NCBI GenBank assembly: GCA_964518595.1 | Contig: CAZFHA010000014.1 | Span: 1-64,000, forward strand | DNA length: 64,000 nucleotides | Direction of reading: 5' to 3' | Source of the DNA: CAZFHA01 sp964518595 | Lineage (GTDB): Bacteria > Bacillota > Clostridia > Saccharofermentanales > Saccharofermentanaceae | Part shown: piece after piece, positions 14,991-23,786 of the stretch | How positions within the stretch are numbered: position 1 is the first letter of the stretch | Layout: every line of letters begins with the position of its first letter | Made by a program: the position numbers and the translations under genes | Notes under the pieces: generated by a model | Databases searched by the model: none | What the model was told of the DNA's origin: nothing | The model's input: the letters and a program-made list of their open reading frames with translations, nothing else

Positions 14991-17087
14991 ATGAATAAAA
15001 TTAAGGGTCTTAGACGTAGGCATAAGCCTATCATTCTGTTAGCTATATCCCTTGCCGTTCTTGGCATATTAAGCCAAATATTACTGAATCCTACCGTCTT
15101 TGCTAGTTCTTACAAAAATCAAGAAACTACCCCGATCTCCATTTCCCCTTCTGAGAGCTCACTTCCATTTCTTCCCAATGAAACAACAATAATTACTTCT
15201 GAAGAACCTGCTTCGCTACCCGTCTCAGACGAAAGTGTAAACCAAACTACCACTTCAAATGCTCAAACCAGTAATCCTGTCACCGCTTCTCCTACTATTG
15301 CAGCTGCCAATTTTGAGATGATTAGTCCGGCAATTGACCAGAGCAGAAATGATCTAGGTATCTTGGACTCACTACAGATTGAAGATCAGTTTGGTTCCGT
15401 TATCAATTCCAATGGAGCTGAAATGGTAAGGGGCAGAGTCTATACTCTCACTTACCAGTGGTCCTTAGACGAACCAACCAGTGATTATCAAAATAAAGTC
15501 GCTACCTTCTCGCTACCCTCAGTCTTTGATGCCAGCAGCATTTTCCCCACCAGTATGCCACTCTATTACAATGATAATGGAGTAAATGTTCAGATTGGTA
15601 CCATAACCGCAGATACTACTACGGGTATTGTTTCCGTAACTTTCAATAATAATCCCATTTTAGGAACAAAATCCAACATCCATGGTTGGCTGGCCTTAAC
15701 AGCTGAATGTGATACGACGTTAAATAGCACGCAGATTACTGTAGGTTGGGATGGTAATAATGAAGAAAAAATAAGTGTCAATATTGTAAACGAAGGCATA
15801 GGTGATAAAGTAGCCACTTTGAATAAATATGTTAAAAGTGGAATGACAGGCAGCCAGCCCACAGTGAAGCAAGACGGCAGCGGACGTTTTTATATTACCT
15901 TTAATATAGAAGTACTCATAAGTCAAAACTATTCCGAGCTTACAATCCAGGATATCATTTATGCCGGAATGGAGATTGATCCGACTTCTATCAAAGTACA
16001 ATCCCGTCCCATGGATGGAGCAGAGTACTATTCAACTACAGACATTACATATAAGACTAATTACGATCTTTGGAGTACCACCAATCCTACCGGAGAGCAA
16101 TCCCTTAAATATGATATTACCCCCAGTCTGCAAGGGGCTAATGCCATTACTACCACAGCCAGCGGATTTGAAATCAAATTAACAAATGTAGTCTTTGATG
16201 CCCAGCTGGCCTCTCGTCAATTAACCACCAAACCCCTACAGATGCGCTATAAAGTTGAATATAATACATTCCTTACCGGAATCGACCCAATGGCAACTCT
16301 GGCTGAAGCGCAAACAACCTTTGAACTGCAAAATGCAAAAAACAGCGTAGCGCTTAAATCCACGGCTGACAACATACTTGCCCAAGCCAATTGGAATAAA
16401 GGTATTCTTGGGGGCGGAGCAGAAGGTGAAGTTCGGGATGTGTTAGTAAAAAAAGTTGATAGTGTCACTTTGGGCGAACTTTCTGGCGCCCACTTCAACC
16501 TTTACAAGCAAAATGCCTTCAATCCAAATCTCTGGGAACTGTATAGAGCAGATATCATAATAGCCAATGGCTCATCCCTAGTAGATGGCTTAACCTTTGG
16601 TACCTACCGACTAGAAGAGACGATTGCACCGGCAGGCTATCTCCTCCCTGATTCACCCTTTGATCCCTTTACCATTGATGGCAATACACCTACCACTGAC
16701 TTTACCCTTACCTTAACCAACCTTCAGGACGCCCAACCCACGGAGACTACAACTCCTACAGAAACTACCACAGCAACTGAATCTACGGCTCCTACAGAAA
16801 CCACCGCACCGACCGAGTCTACGGCTCCTACAGAAACCACAACACCGACTGAGTCTGCAACCACGAATTCTACAGAAACTGGATCCAGTGCAGAAACTAC
16901 CCCAACTACGAGTACATCATCTAGCGAGACGAGCAAAGGTCAAGTAAAAGGTGTCTCTAAAACCGGCGAAGAAGATCAACCGCTTACAGTTACTCTTGCA
17001 GCTATAGCCCTAATTGCCTCTGGGATTATCTTAGTTGTTCTAAAGGCAACAGGTAAAAAAAGCAAGCGAGACACTACCGTTAATTAA
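14991..17087 (+). CDS. Wall-anchored adhesin: collagen-binding-like head, SpaA-type domain, Thr/Glu/Pro stalk
   Basis: A 698-residue protein. ATG 14991 is preferred because AAGGAG lies 8 nt upstream; a GTG at 14982 overlaps that site. Residues 1-39 form a signal peptide. Residues about 110-450 look like paired Ig-like adhesin domains of the Cna/fibrogen-binding kind (DSLQIEDQFG, then NIVNEG and TLNKYVKSG). Residues about 482-580 form a SpaA/Cna-B type domain (VLVKKVDSVTLGELSGAHF, then YRLEETIAPAGYLLPD), whose Lys and Glu residues suggest an internal isopeptide bond. Residues 580-645 are a low-complexity TETT/TESTAPTE stalk. The end carries VSKTGE (about 655), a hydrophobic helix and KKSKR, a sorting signal without the usual Pro. 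Confidence 0.88.
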   Translation: MNKIKGLRRRHKPIILLAISLAVLGILSQILLNPTVFASSYKNQETTPISISPSESSLPFLPNETTIITSEEPASLPVSDESVNQTTTSNAQTSNPVTASPTIAAANFEMISPAIDQSRNDLGILDSLQIEDQFGSVINSNGAEMVRGRVYTLTYQWSLDEPTSDYQNKVATFSLPSVFDASSIFPTSMPLYYNDNGVNVQIGTITADTTTGIVSVTFNNNPILGTKSNIHGWLALTAECDTTLNSTQITVGWDGNNEEKISVNIVNEGIGDKVATLNKYVKSGMTGSQPTVKQDGSGRFYITFNIEVLISQNYSELTIQDIIYAGMEIDPTSIKVQSRPMDGAEYYSTTDITYKTNYDLWSTTNPTGEQSLKYDITPSLQGANAITTTASGFEIKLTNVVFDAQLASRQLTTKPLQMRYKVEYNTFLTGIDPMATLAEAQTTFELQNAKNSVALKSTADNILAQANWNKGILGGGAEGEVRDVLVKKVDSVTLGELSGAHFNLYKQNAFNPNLWELYRADIIIANGSSLVDGLTFGTYRLEETIAPAGYLLPDSPFDPFTIDGNTPTTDFTLTLTNLQDAQPTETTTPTETTTATESTAPTETTAPTESTAPTETTTPTESATTNSTETGSSAETTPTTSTSSSETSKGQVKGVSKTGEEDQPLTVTLAAIALIASGIILVVLKATGKKSKRDTTVN

Positions 17088-17205
17088 GGGCAAAATCAGT
17101 TAATCTACAGAATCTCGAAATCAAATCTGTAAAATGGATTAATAGACTCAAAATTACTCTTTAAGAGGCTGGTCTAGGCCTTAATTCCAACGCTTATACC
17201 TATAT

Positions 17206-17236
17206 GGGGCTATCTCGAAATGAGATAGCCCCTTTT
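17206..17236 (+). terminator. Terminator of the adhesin gene
   Basis: GGGGCTATCTC and GAGATAGCCCC form an 11-bp stem around GAAAT, followed by TTTT. It lies about 120 bp after the stop codon. The remaining sequence to 17404 is AT-rich with no gene. Confidence 0.88.
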
Positions 17237-17404
17237 AAAATGGAAAAAACAATTTCAAAAAAATTGTAGCAATAGAAAAGCGGTCAATTACCCCTAATAC
17301 GAAGACAGGTTAAAGAGTATTTCTCCACTACTTGTCTGCAATACGCAAAACATTTGCATAAAAAAAATTGACAAACTTCTCTACAGAAATTCATCAACTT
17401 TTAT

Positions 17405-17480
17405 TGGTCGAGGTGAAGAGACTCGAACTCCCGACATCCTGCTCCCAAAGCAGGCGCGCTACCAACTGCGCTACACCTCG
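17405..17480 (-). tRNA. tRNA-Pro (anticodon UGG)
   Basis: The 76-nt minus-strand sequence folds as a cloverleaf: acceptor CGAGGTG/CACCTCG, D arm TAGCGCAGTTGGTAGCGC, anticodon stem CTGCT/AGCAG with loop TTTGGGA (anticodon TGG), T arm GGGAGTTCGAGTCTC, and encoded CCA. Confidence 0.95.
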
Positions 17481-17506
17481 TCAACCACCTTATGGCAGCA
17501 CAAGCT

Positions 17507-17535
17507 ATTATAGCGGAAGATAAACATCTCCGCAA
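17507..17535 (-). promoter_or_regulatory. tRNA-Pro promoter
   Basis: On the minus strand, TTGCGG (17530-17535) and a perfect TATAAT (17507-17512) have a 17-bp spacer. They sit 27 bp upstream of the tRNA, so the tRNA need not depend on read-through from the zinc-ribbon gene. Confidence 0.75.
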
Positions 17536-17559
17536 CACTATCAATGAATAATTATAGTA

Positions 17560-17698
17560 TTTTTCCTTCAGCTTCTGTTAAACTCCTGAAGGCGAGAAAC
17601 TCGACCAACCTTACCTTAAAGGAAAGTAAGCCTCAGCCTTTTAAGAACAACAACACCTAGGCGAACCCAGTAACCTAGAGAACTTCAGCAGTAACTCG
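17560..17698 (-). other. Hairpin-rich region after the zinc-ribbon gene
   Basis: No open frame. On the minus strand, starting right at the stop codon, I see successive small stems: CTAGG...CCTAG, CTTAC...GTAAG, CGAG...CTCG, and CCTTCAG/CTGAAGG (17586-17592 with 17565-17571). The last stem is followed by A's rather than T's, so it is not a normal terminator. It could be a 3' UTR structure or a small RNA. Confidence 0.35.
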
Positions 17699-17944
17699 TC
17701 AACCTGCCCAAGTTTGTACAAGAATAATAACTACTAGGGATAAGATCAACATCGCAAGGAGAACCAAGGAAAACTTAAGCATCATGCCCAGCATCTGCCG
17801 ACCAACGCGAAAGGCCTGCTTGCGTTTCTGGGCAGCAGTCAAGGGAACACGATTACGAGTACGTCCATCATACAAAAACATACCGCAACCACTACAAACC
17901 GAGCGTACATTAGGATTATCCAATTCACAACGAGGACACTTCAT
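17699..17944 (-). CDS. Zinc-ribbon single-pass membrane protein
   Basis: An 81-residue protein beginning MKCPRCELDNPNVRSVCSGC: two CxxC knuckles form a rubredoxin-like zinc ribbon at the N-terminus. A basic linker follows, then one membrane helix (FSLVLLAMLILSLVVIILV) near the C-terminus. The start at 17944 has AGGAG 7 nt upstream; the longer frame to 17980 has none. The ribbon would face the cytoplasm. The function is unknown; such small zinc-ribbon proteins are common in Firmicutes. It lies 65 bp downstream of hemZ in the same direction and may be the last gene of that operon. Confidence 0.8.
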   Translation of the reverse strand: MKCPRCELDNPNVRSVCSGCGMFLYDGRTRNRVPLTAAQKRKQAFRVGRQMLGMMLKFSLVLLAMLILSLVVIILVQTWAG

Positions 17945-18009
17945 AGGCAACTCCTGTCTTTTTGTAACTTTTAAGACCATTATAGCGAATAATGGAGCTT
18001 TTGATTCGA

Positions 18010-19422
18010 CTAATTATCACTTTCTTCAAAAAAAGCTATTTTTTTCTCCGCCAGCAAAGAAATTCGAGCCATGTACTCTGTCACATCCTTGGGGTTAGGA
18101 CAACGTTCTAAGCGCCCAGCGGGAAAAATTCGCTTACTGATACTTCCGGCACCAAAGGCCAGAACTGACCGGCTGTCACTCATCATGGCTACATTATAAC
18201 TACAAGCATGACCAGGCAATGTATAACCGGTATTCTCCAGTTTGGCTAGAGTATTTTTTTGACGATACAAGTAGTAAGGGCGATACCCAGCCTGATAAAG
18301 AGTTTCTTGCGAGAACTGAACCATTTCTTCTACGATCTTTGCCTCTTCCTCATAACGACCAAATTGGCTCTTAGACAGCTTAGCCGTACGTTTATGTGCC
18401 AAGGTATGAACGGTAATATTCTCTGCACCCAGATCGATAAGCTGCAAAAGCGAAGTCTTAAAGTCTGCCAAGGTCTCTTCTGGTAGTCCGGCAATCAAGT
18501 CCGAATTAATAGTTTTAAAGGAATAGGCACGCGCTTCCTTATAGGCACGTAAAAAGTCCTCCCGGCTATGTCGGCGCCCCAAAAGTTCCAAGGTTCTATT
18601 ATTTAAAGTCTGAGGGTTAAGGCAAATGCGCTGAACCCCTAACTGAGCCATAGTTTCCAGTTTCCCTTTGGTGATGGTATCCGGTCGACCTGCTTCAACA
18701 GTAATTTCAGGAATTTTACTGAAATCCAAAAGCTTTGCCGTCTCTGTCAAAAGCTGATGAAACGCCTCATCACTATATACTGTTGGGGTTCCACCCCCCA
18801 TATAAAAACTCTGAATTGGTCTTGCTGCTTTTTTTTGATATTGACTCATCTCTGCTAACAGAGCCTCCAAATAAGGGGTAAGCAGTTTAGTGCTACCACT
18901 AGCCTCCTGAGAAATAAAGGAACAATAGATGCAGCGACCAGGGCAAAAAGGAATCCCCACATAGACACTAAGACTCTCCGATGGAAACTGCTCCAAAATT
19001 TGATCTTCAGCAGCAGCCGTCTCGAGGGCTAAAGCTGCCTTGTCCCGTCTTACATAATACTGCTCTTCCAGTGCTGCCTGGCTTTGACACTCTCTGGCCA
19101 TTAAAGTGGGGCGTATACCGGTAAGAGCTCCCCAAGGAAAGCTCCTGTCTAAAAAACGACTCAACAGCAGATAGAGCTGCCGCTTGACTTCACGCTTAGG
19201 TACAATTTGATCCTGAGGGCTCAGACTCTGCCATAGGCCAGCTTCGGTATAAAGCTCTGTAGTAACGCTACCACCCTCTAAGCGGCTGACAACCCTTAGG
19301 GCTTGCTCCCCAGGGGCTTCTAAGCAATTCGCTTCTATGGCTTTCGCTTCTCCGAAAAAAAGCTGCAAAACATCTAACAAGGGATAGGAAAAGCTATGTC
19401 CCTCTAAAAATACTTCGATCAT
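18010..19422 (-). CDS. hemZ: Coproporphyrinogen dehydrogenase-like radical SAM protein HemZ
   Basis: A 470-residue radical SAM enzyme of the HemN/HemZ group. The iron-sulfur motif CPGRCIYC (C-x3-C-x2-C) is in the context YVGIPFCPGRCIYCSF. A SAM-contact motif, SFYMGGGTPTVYS, follows, and ITVEAGRPDTI is also typical. The roughly 160-residue N-terminal extension with ALTGIRPT is a mark of HemZ rather than HemN or HemW. Oxygen-independent coproporphyrinogen oxidation is the family annotation, though the activity of many HemZ proteins is unproven, and no other haem genes are in the window. ATG overlaps the DUF3810 stop (ATGA), indicating coupled translation. Confidence 0.88.
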   Translation of the reverse strand: MIEVFLEGHSFSYPLLDVLQLFFGEAKAIEANCLEAPGEQALRVVSRLEGGSVTTELYTEAGLWQSLSPQDQIVPKREVKRQLYLLLSRFLDRSFPWGALTGIRPTLMARECQSQAALEEQYYVRRDKAALALETAAAEDQILEQFPSESLSVYVGIPFCPGRCIYCSFISQEASGSTKLLTPYLEALLAEMSQYQKKAARPIQSFYMGGGTPTVYSDEAFHQLLTETAKLLDFSKIPEITVEAGRPDTITKGKLETMAQLGVQRICLNPQTLNNRTLELLGRRHSREDFLRAYKEARAYSFKTINSDLIAGLPEETLADFKTSLLQLIDLGAENITVHTLAHKRTAKLSKSQFGRYEEEAKIVEEMVQFSQETLYQAGYRPYYLYRQKNTLAKLENTGYTLPGHACSYNVAMMSDSRSVLAFGAGSISKRIFPAGRLERCPNPKDVTEYMARISLLAEKKIAFFEESDN

Positions 19423-20576
19423 GATTTCTCCTCTGTATTAACAATATAGTAATCATAATAGGAAACAAGCAAACTAGTAATTTGGTTATAGGATTTGAGT
19501 CCTTCAGACTGCCGGTTGCTCTTTAAATATGCATCATTAACCTGATTGGAAACCTCACGCACCGGTCCCTTAAACTTTAGCCAGTAGGCGTTATAGTCTT
19601 CCCAATCGCGCCAAACCGCCTGATCAAGTAATCCAGTCACTTCTGCATAGGCCTCTTTGTCTAAATCAAGCAAATCTTTAGCACAATAGGCAAAAGCCAT
19701 GGAGTAGCCGCTGTAGCGAAAATCCGGACGTGAGCTGGAGATGCAGGCCAGTAAAGCTGCCATATTGGCATCTTGCTCCCGGGCAATACCTCGAACATGA
19801 GCCACTTCGTGGCAAACCGTAGCCGGAAATAATAGTGCCGGCTGATCTACATTAAGATTCGCTTCACCCCAAAAAGGGAAAAACATTCCGGTTATCCCAG
19901 TATAAGACCAGAGAGCTGACAGAGCGACGGCTTTGGGTCTGGCTCCATTCCCGGCTAATACGGGAAATTTTTCCGCTGCAACATCCATGGCTTCGTTACC
20001 TGCTGCTAAGGTTTGCCACAGATCTGTAGATAGTCCCATAACGCCCCTACTATCCTCTGGAAGCTGCTTACGAGTATCCACCATCTCCTCAGCCAGCCAA
20101 AGACAGGTAGCCTTTAATGTAGAGATTTTTTCAGCCATAAGCTTTTCATCAGCCAAAGAAAAACTATCATTCTGTGGCAGTGACAAACTCTCCGACAGAG
20201 GTTTTCTCATATAATTAAGTCCCAGAAAAAGAAAAAAAACAGCACTTAACAGACAAGCGGATATCGCTAGTGTTAAGCAAGTACGATAAAGATACCTCTT
20301 TCGTTTAGAGCTACGTGCAAGGCCAATAAAATAACTAATTACACCTACGGGTAACAGTATAAATATCGATACCAAAGTAGCTTCCGTCCAGGAAAAGGGA
20401 ATCCATGAAGAAAATGAAATAAGAGGATAGGAAAGATGCGGAAAAACCTTTGAACTATAGTATTCAACCCAGTTTGGATGTCTTTCTAATAAAGTTGGAA
20501 GCAGAAAAAAGAGAGTAGCCAAGCCGCTCCAAATCAATAAAGGTATTGATTTTTTCAGGTAATTTAGTAAGCTCAA
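19419..20576 (-). CDS. DUF3810 family membrane metalloprotease-like protein
   Basis: 385 residues. Three N-terminal membrane segments lie at about 10-30, 60-90 and 105-125, followed by an extracellular domain. That domain contains VCHEVAHVRGIAREQDAN, an HExxH zinc-protease motif with a downstream Glu. This matches DUF3810, a family of uncharacterised membrane zinc peptidases. The start is a TTG at 20576 after GAGGGG, which is weak, so the exact start is uncertain. The gene lies between DUF1624 and hemZ in one minus-strand run and overlaps hemZ by 4 bp. A role in envelope maintenance is inference. Confidence 0.78.
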   Translation of the reverse strand: MSLLNYLKKSIPLLIWSGLATLFFLLPTLLERHPNWVEYYSSKVFPHLSYPLISFSSWIPFSWTEATLVSIFILLPVGVISYFIGLARSSKRKRYLYRTCLTLAISACLLSAVFFLFLGLNYMRKPLSESLSLPQNDSFSLADEKLMAEKISTLKATCLWLAEEMVDTRKQLPEDSRGVMGLSTDLWQTLAAGNEAMDVAAEKFPVLAGNGARPKAVALSALWSYTGITGMFFPFWGEANLNVDQPALLFPATVCHEVAHVRGIAREQDANMAALLACISSSRPDFRYSGYSMAFAYCAKDLLDLDKEAYAEVTGLLDQAVWRDWEDYNAYWLKFKGPVREVSNQVNDAYLKSNRQSEGLKSYNQITSLLVSYYDYYIVNTEEKS

Positions 20577-20608
20577 CTAGCCTATACCCCTCTGCCATAT
20601 CTTGTTTT

Positions 20609-21403
20609 TTACCAAACTCCAAGATAACGCAAACCGAAGAGAATAGCAAGCAGGATTGGCTGATGAACCAGATAGATCAATAGAGAATGACGCCCCACCC
20701 ATTGGAATGGTCTGGTGAATGTCAGAAAAGCATTCGGTACCGCCGGGAATAAACTTTGGCGGTCTTGATAGGCAATCCTTCCAATTACCACCCCAATGAA
20801 GAAGAACCCTAGCCAAGGAAGTATTGGCAAGTAGTCTGCCATTCCCAAATGATTGACAGGCAAAAAGCCCAAAGGCAAAAGCCAATAATCCGTCACAGAA
20901 TAAACAAAAGTTAATTTCTGCCATTGAATAAGCAGCGCCCCCATTAACAGTAAAAAAACCAACCGTCGCAAATTACCCTTGGACTGCTCTTGCCCCTCTT
21001 GCTCCTCTTTGGCAATTTTTTTATTTTCCCAGAGGCAAAAAAGTCCATATAGTAAGGTTCCCACCGCCAGTAAATGTAGAACATTAAAAAAAACATACTG
21101 CTCTATCTGGCTGACAACTGAAAAGATTCCCATGGCTAAGGAAAGACCTAGGGCAATAGCAAATAGCTTTATGGATCGTTTTAGATTGCTCTTGGAGAAC
21201 TGGGAACTAATCCCTGAAACCAGAACAAATACACCAACGATAAAGGGTTGCATAATATACACAAACCACTTATCTTCCTGAAAAGCAAATAAATCAAGTC
21301 CCAATAAGTAACGAAAGTCTACGATTATATGCTGTAAAACCATTAAGATAATGGCCAGCCCCCTTAGAGCATCTAATTCAAAGGCACGTCCTGTTCTCTT
21401 CAT
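20609..21403 (-). CDS. DUF1624 / heparan-alpha-glucosaminide N-acetyltransferase-like membrane protein
   Basis: 264 residues with about seven membrane helices. The N-terminus FELDALRGLAIILMVLQHII carries the family signature of LDxxRGxAIxxM and a membrane His, the acyl-accepting residue in HGSNAT-type acyltransferases. The C-terminus HSLLIYLVHQPILL, with a second conserved His, is also typical. It probably acetylates an extracytoplasmic substrate such as a glycan; the substrate is unknown. The start ATG overlaps the coaW stop by 4 bp. Confidence 0.8.
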   Translation of the reverse strand: MKRTGRAFELDALRGLAIILMVLQHIIVDFRYLLGLDLFAFQEDKWFVYIMQPFIVGVFVLVSGISSQFSKSNLKRSIKLFAIALGLSLAMGIFSVVSQIEQYVFFNVLHLLAVGTLLYGLFCLWENKKIAKEEQEGQEQSKGNLRRLVFLLLMGALLIQWQKLTFVYSVTDYWLLPLGFLPVNHLGMADYLPILPWLGFFFIGVVIGRIAYQDRQSLFPAVPNAFLTFTRPFQWVGRHSLLIYLVHQPILLAILFGLRYLGVW

Positions 21404-22221
21404 TCATCCTCCGAGCAAATAGCCGCTCCAATGGCTGTGGCAAACTCAGACATTTCCGGCACATGGAAGCGCACATTATATAATTCTGAAAAGGCCGATA
21501 ATAATTGATGGCACTGACGTAAATGTGTCATTCGTCCAGTAAAAACCACATCTTTTAAACCGGCATTACGAGCCGCTAAGACCGCCATTGTACCAATGGA
21601 CTGAAAGACCAAATTAAATATACCAATGGCCAGATCCTCTCGACTAGCATTATCCGACATTTTTCCAAAATTCGAAGCCGTGGTCTCCATGGACAAGCCA
21701 GGAATTTCAATTCGGGAGATATCGCCAATGCTGAGATCCACCGGCTGAAGATGTCCATGCTCAGCCATATCTGCCAACAGGTCAAAATCACGAATATTTA
21801 GAATTCGGTTAGCCAACCCCAGCACGGTGCCTCCCCCAATACCAGAACCAATGATATGGCGGACGGTTTGAGAGGAAGCATTAACAAAAGCCGTTCCGGT
21901 TCCCATACTCACTACAATGGCCTGTGGCAGGGCAGACAGAAATAAACCGCCTAATCCAGTTGCCAAAAACTCCTGTACTGGTTTCGTGGGAATACCAAGA
22001 AGATCACCGGAAGGTAGGGACGCCCCTACTCCGGTGATCTTTAAACAATCAATTTCTGAAATCTGTAGATGATTAACATCTAAAAACTTACCCAAGGCAC
22101 CAAAGGCTGAAGCAACGGGATCTGTTGCCCGAACCATATCCCTACTGATGATCTGGCCATCCAGAAGACCTACAATCTTGGTAGTACTGCCTCCTACATC
22201 CAAACCAACAATAATTCCCAC
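21400..22221 (-). CDS. coaW: Type II pantothenate kinase
   Basis: A 273-residue ASKHA-fold kinase. The phosphate 1 motif is GLDVGGSTTKIVG, the phosphate 2 region is VSMGTGTAFV, and the adenosine motif HIIGSGIGGGTVLGLAN is diagnostic of the type II (staphylococcal/eukaryotic-like) PanK. It phosphorylates pantothenate, the first step of coenzyme A synthesis; type II bacterial enzymes are usually not strongly inhibited by CoA. The length matches the family. Located 45 bp after sepF and overlapping DUF1624. Confidence 0.88.
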   Translation of the reverse strand: MGIIVGLDVGGSTTKIVGLLDGQIISRDMVRATDPVASAFGALGKFLDVNHLQISEIDCLKITGVGASLPSGDLLGIPTKPVQEFLATGLGGLFLSALPQAIVVSMGTGTAFVNASSQTVRHIIGSGIGGGTVLGLANRILNIRDFDLLADMAEHGHLQPVDLSIGDISRIEIPGLSMETTASNFGKMSDNASREDLAIGIFNLVFQSIGTMAVLAARNAGLKDVVFTGRMTHLRQCHQLLSAFSELYNVRFHVPEMSEFATAIGAAICSEDE

Positions 22222-22266
22222 ACCTATGTCCTCACTTAGTTGAAAATAAGAGTAAATCAGGAATAC

Positions 22267-22845
22267 TTAGCGAGCCATGCGGAAAGGATCAGCGTAGTCC
22301 AAAGTCTCACGTGGAGATGTCATCTCCCGATCAACTAAACTAACGTTTCTGGGAACTGCCACAAAGGTATGTGCCCGGGCATCAATAGGCTTAACATTAC
22401 CGTCCATAGCATAGGTAGAACCGGTGATAAAATCAATGATTCTCTGCGCTACCTTCGGGTCAGTATTCTCAATATTACAAATCACCGTGTGACCTGCACG
22501 TAAATGATCGCAGACCTTCTGAGCAGATTGAATATTGTTAGGGCTTAAAATTAAGAGTTGATGCTCACCCGGGTTCGACTTCAAAGGTACAACCTTGGGA
22601 GCAGCTGCAGGGCCACGTAAAGGGGCGCTATAACCTTGGTTAGGTTGAGCACCATATTGGCTGGGTTGCTGTTGATAAGGCGCCGATGCATAAGACGGAG
22701 CCTGCTGGGCGTAAGCTTCCTGATGCCCATAATCATAATGATCTGTCATCTCATCTTCATAACCATAATCATTATCATAGTCTGCATCCGGATCCTCTGG
22801 GTACCCAGACATTTTATCTACAATCCTCTTAAAAAAACCGGCCAT
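22267..22845 (-). CDS. sepF: Cell division protein SepF
   Basis: A 192-residue protein starting MAGFFKRIVDKMSG, an amphipathic membrane-targeting helix. GGAGGTG upstream fixes the start at 22845 rather than 22899. An acidic, Tyr/Gln-rich linker follows (about residues 15-90), then the SepF core: VVPLK...LLILSPNNIQSAQKVCDHL, HTVICNIE and AQRIIDFITGSTYAMDGNV. SepF polymerises on the inner membrane and anchors FtsZ in Gram-positive bacteria. It sits near a YggS gene, as in the conserved ylmE-sepF arrangement, although a hydrolase gene intervenes here. Confidence 0.93.
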   Translation of the reverse strand: MAGFFKRIVDKMSGYPEDPDADYDNDYGYEDEMTDHYDYGHQEAYAQQAPSYASAPYQQQPSQYGAQPNQGYSAPLRGPAAAPKVVPLKSNPGEHQLLILSPNNIQSAQKVCDHLRAGHTVICNIENTDPKVAQRIIDFITGSTYAMDGNVKPIDARAHTFVAVPRNVSLVDREMTSPRETLDYADPFRMAR

Positions 22846-23114
22846 TCTTACACCTCCAAAATCGTCGCCTCCACTTTTTGGTTCACCAAAGCAGCACAAG
22901 CCTAACAGAGTACTAACGAAATACTATAGTCAGTATAGAATTCCTTACTTCTCCATGCAAGAGCAAAGGGCAACAAGTAAAATAGATGTAATAGGACAGA
23001 AACATTTTGGCTTTTTTGTGACAAAAAAAGGCAGATTTTTTAACAAACACCGGTTTAACCTGATTTATTAAGGGGCAAATTTGAAGAAATAATAGTATAC
23101 CTTGAATGATAGTT
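22846..23114. other. Intergenic region between the hydrolase and sepF
   Basis: AT-rich, about 270 bp, probably holding the sepF promoter. Runs of T and A flank GCC motifs near 23010-23040, but the arms do not pair well enough to call a terminator. No gene is seen. Confidence 0.3.
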
Positions 23115-23783
23115 TTAGTTGGAAAGCGTTTCTAAAAAAGGAATACAAGCCTTAAGTAGTACTTGATAATCCAAAATATAGCTACTATGATCTTCACCCG
23201 GTAGAATTTGCCACTTGGCGCCTCTGATGGAACCAGCAATATTTTGTTGAGATTTTGGGCTAATAACATCTTTCTCGCCATAGAGTAAAAGTACCGGTTT
23301 TTCTATTTTAGCTAAATCAGCCTCACGTATATCTGGTTGGGTAAGCATAAGGTTAAGCTTAGGGTCTGGATGGCAAAAGTATTGCCAGCGCATCTGAAGG
23401 CGCAAGGAAGGCCAGAGCTGAGAAGGCTGGCTATTAGCACCGCAACAGATCAGTGCTTTAGGTAAATCGGGATATTGAATGCCCAGAAGTAGACCAAGAA
23501 TAGCGCCATCGGAAAAACCAATAATCACAGGCTCTTCAAGAGCTAGGGACTTACAAAATGCCGCTACATCCTCAGCCATTTGCAGATAATCCAAGTAGGG
23601 AGTCTTCTGACTTTGTCCATGTCCCCGACTATCCAAAGTATAGACAGTATAATCCGCCGCCAGAGCAGAAGCTGCCTGGTCAAAAAGGGTATGATCCTCC
23701 CCGTTGCCATGGAGCAGAAGTAGGGGGCTTCCCTTCCCCCGCTTCTCGTAGAATAACCGGGTTTGATTTACACAAATAAACAT
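23115..23783 (-). CDS. Alpha/beta hydrolase
   Basis: A 222-residue alpha/beta-fold hydrolase. The oxyanion-hole motif is LLLHGNGEDH, the nucleophile elbow is IIGFSDGAILG (Ser in GxSxG), the acid is in LLYGEKDVIS, and the catalytic His is in LPGEDHSSYI. No signal peptide, so it is cytoplasmic. The start follows the yggS stop by 3 bp, so the two are co-transcribed. The substrate is not predictable; esterase or peptidase-like activity is typical of the family. Confidence 0.8.
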   Translation of the reverse strand: MFICVNQTRLFYEKRGKGSPLLLLHGNGEDHTLFDQAASALAADYTVYTLDSRGHGQSQKTPYLDYLQMAEDVAAFCKSLALEEPVIIGFSDGAILGLLLGIQYPDLPKALICCGANSQPSQLWPSLRLQMRWQYFCHPDPKLNLMLTQPDIREADLAKIEKPVLLLYGEKDVISPKSQQNIAGSIRGAKWQILPGEDHSSYILDYQVLLKACIPFLETLSN

Positions 23784-23786
23784 CCC

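Noticed and set aside
17565..17592. CCTTCAG/CTGAAGG hairpin as a terminator of the zinc-ribbon gene
   Set aside because: It is followed by an A-run on the minus strand, so it lacks the required T-tail.
20577..20924. 115-residue minus-strand frame
   Set aside because: A shadow of the DUF1624 gene in another frame; the family motifs are in the other frame.
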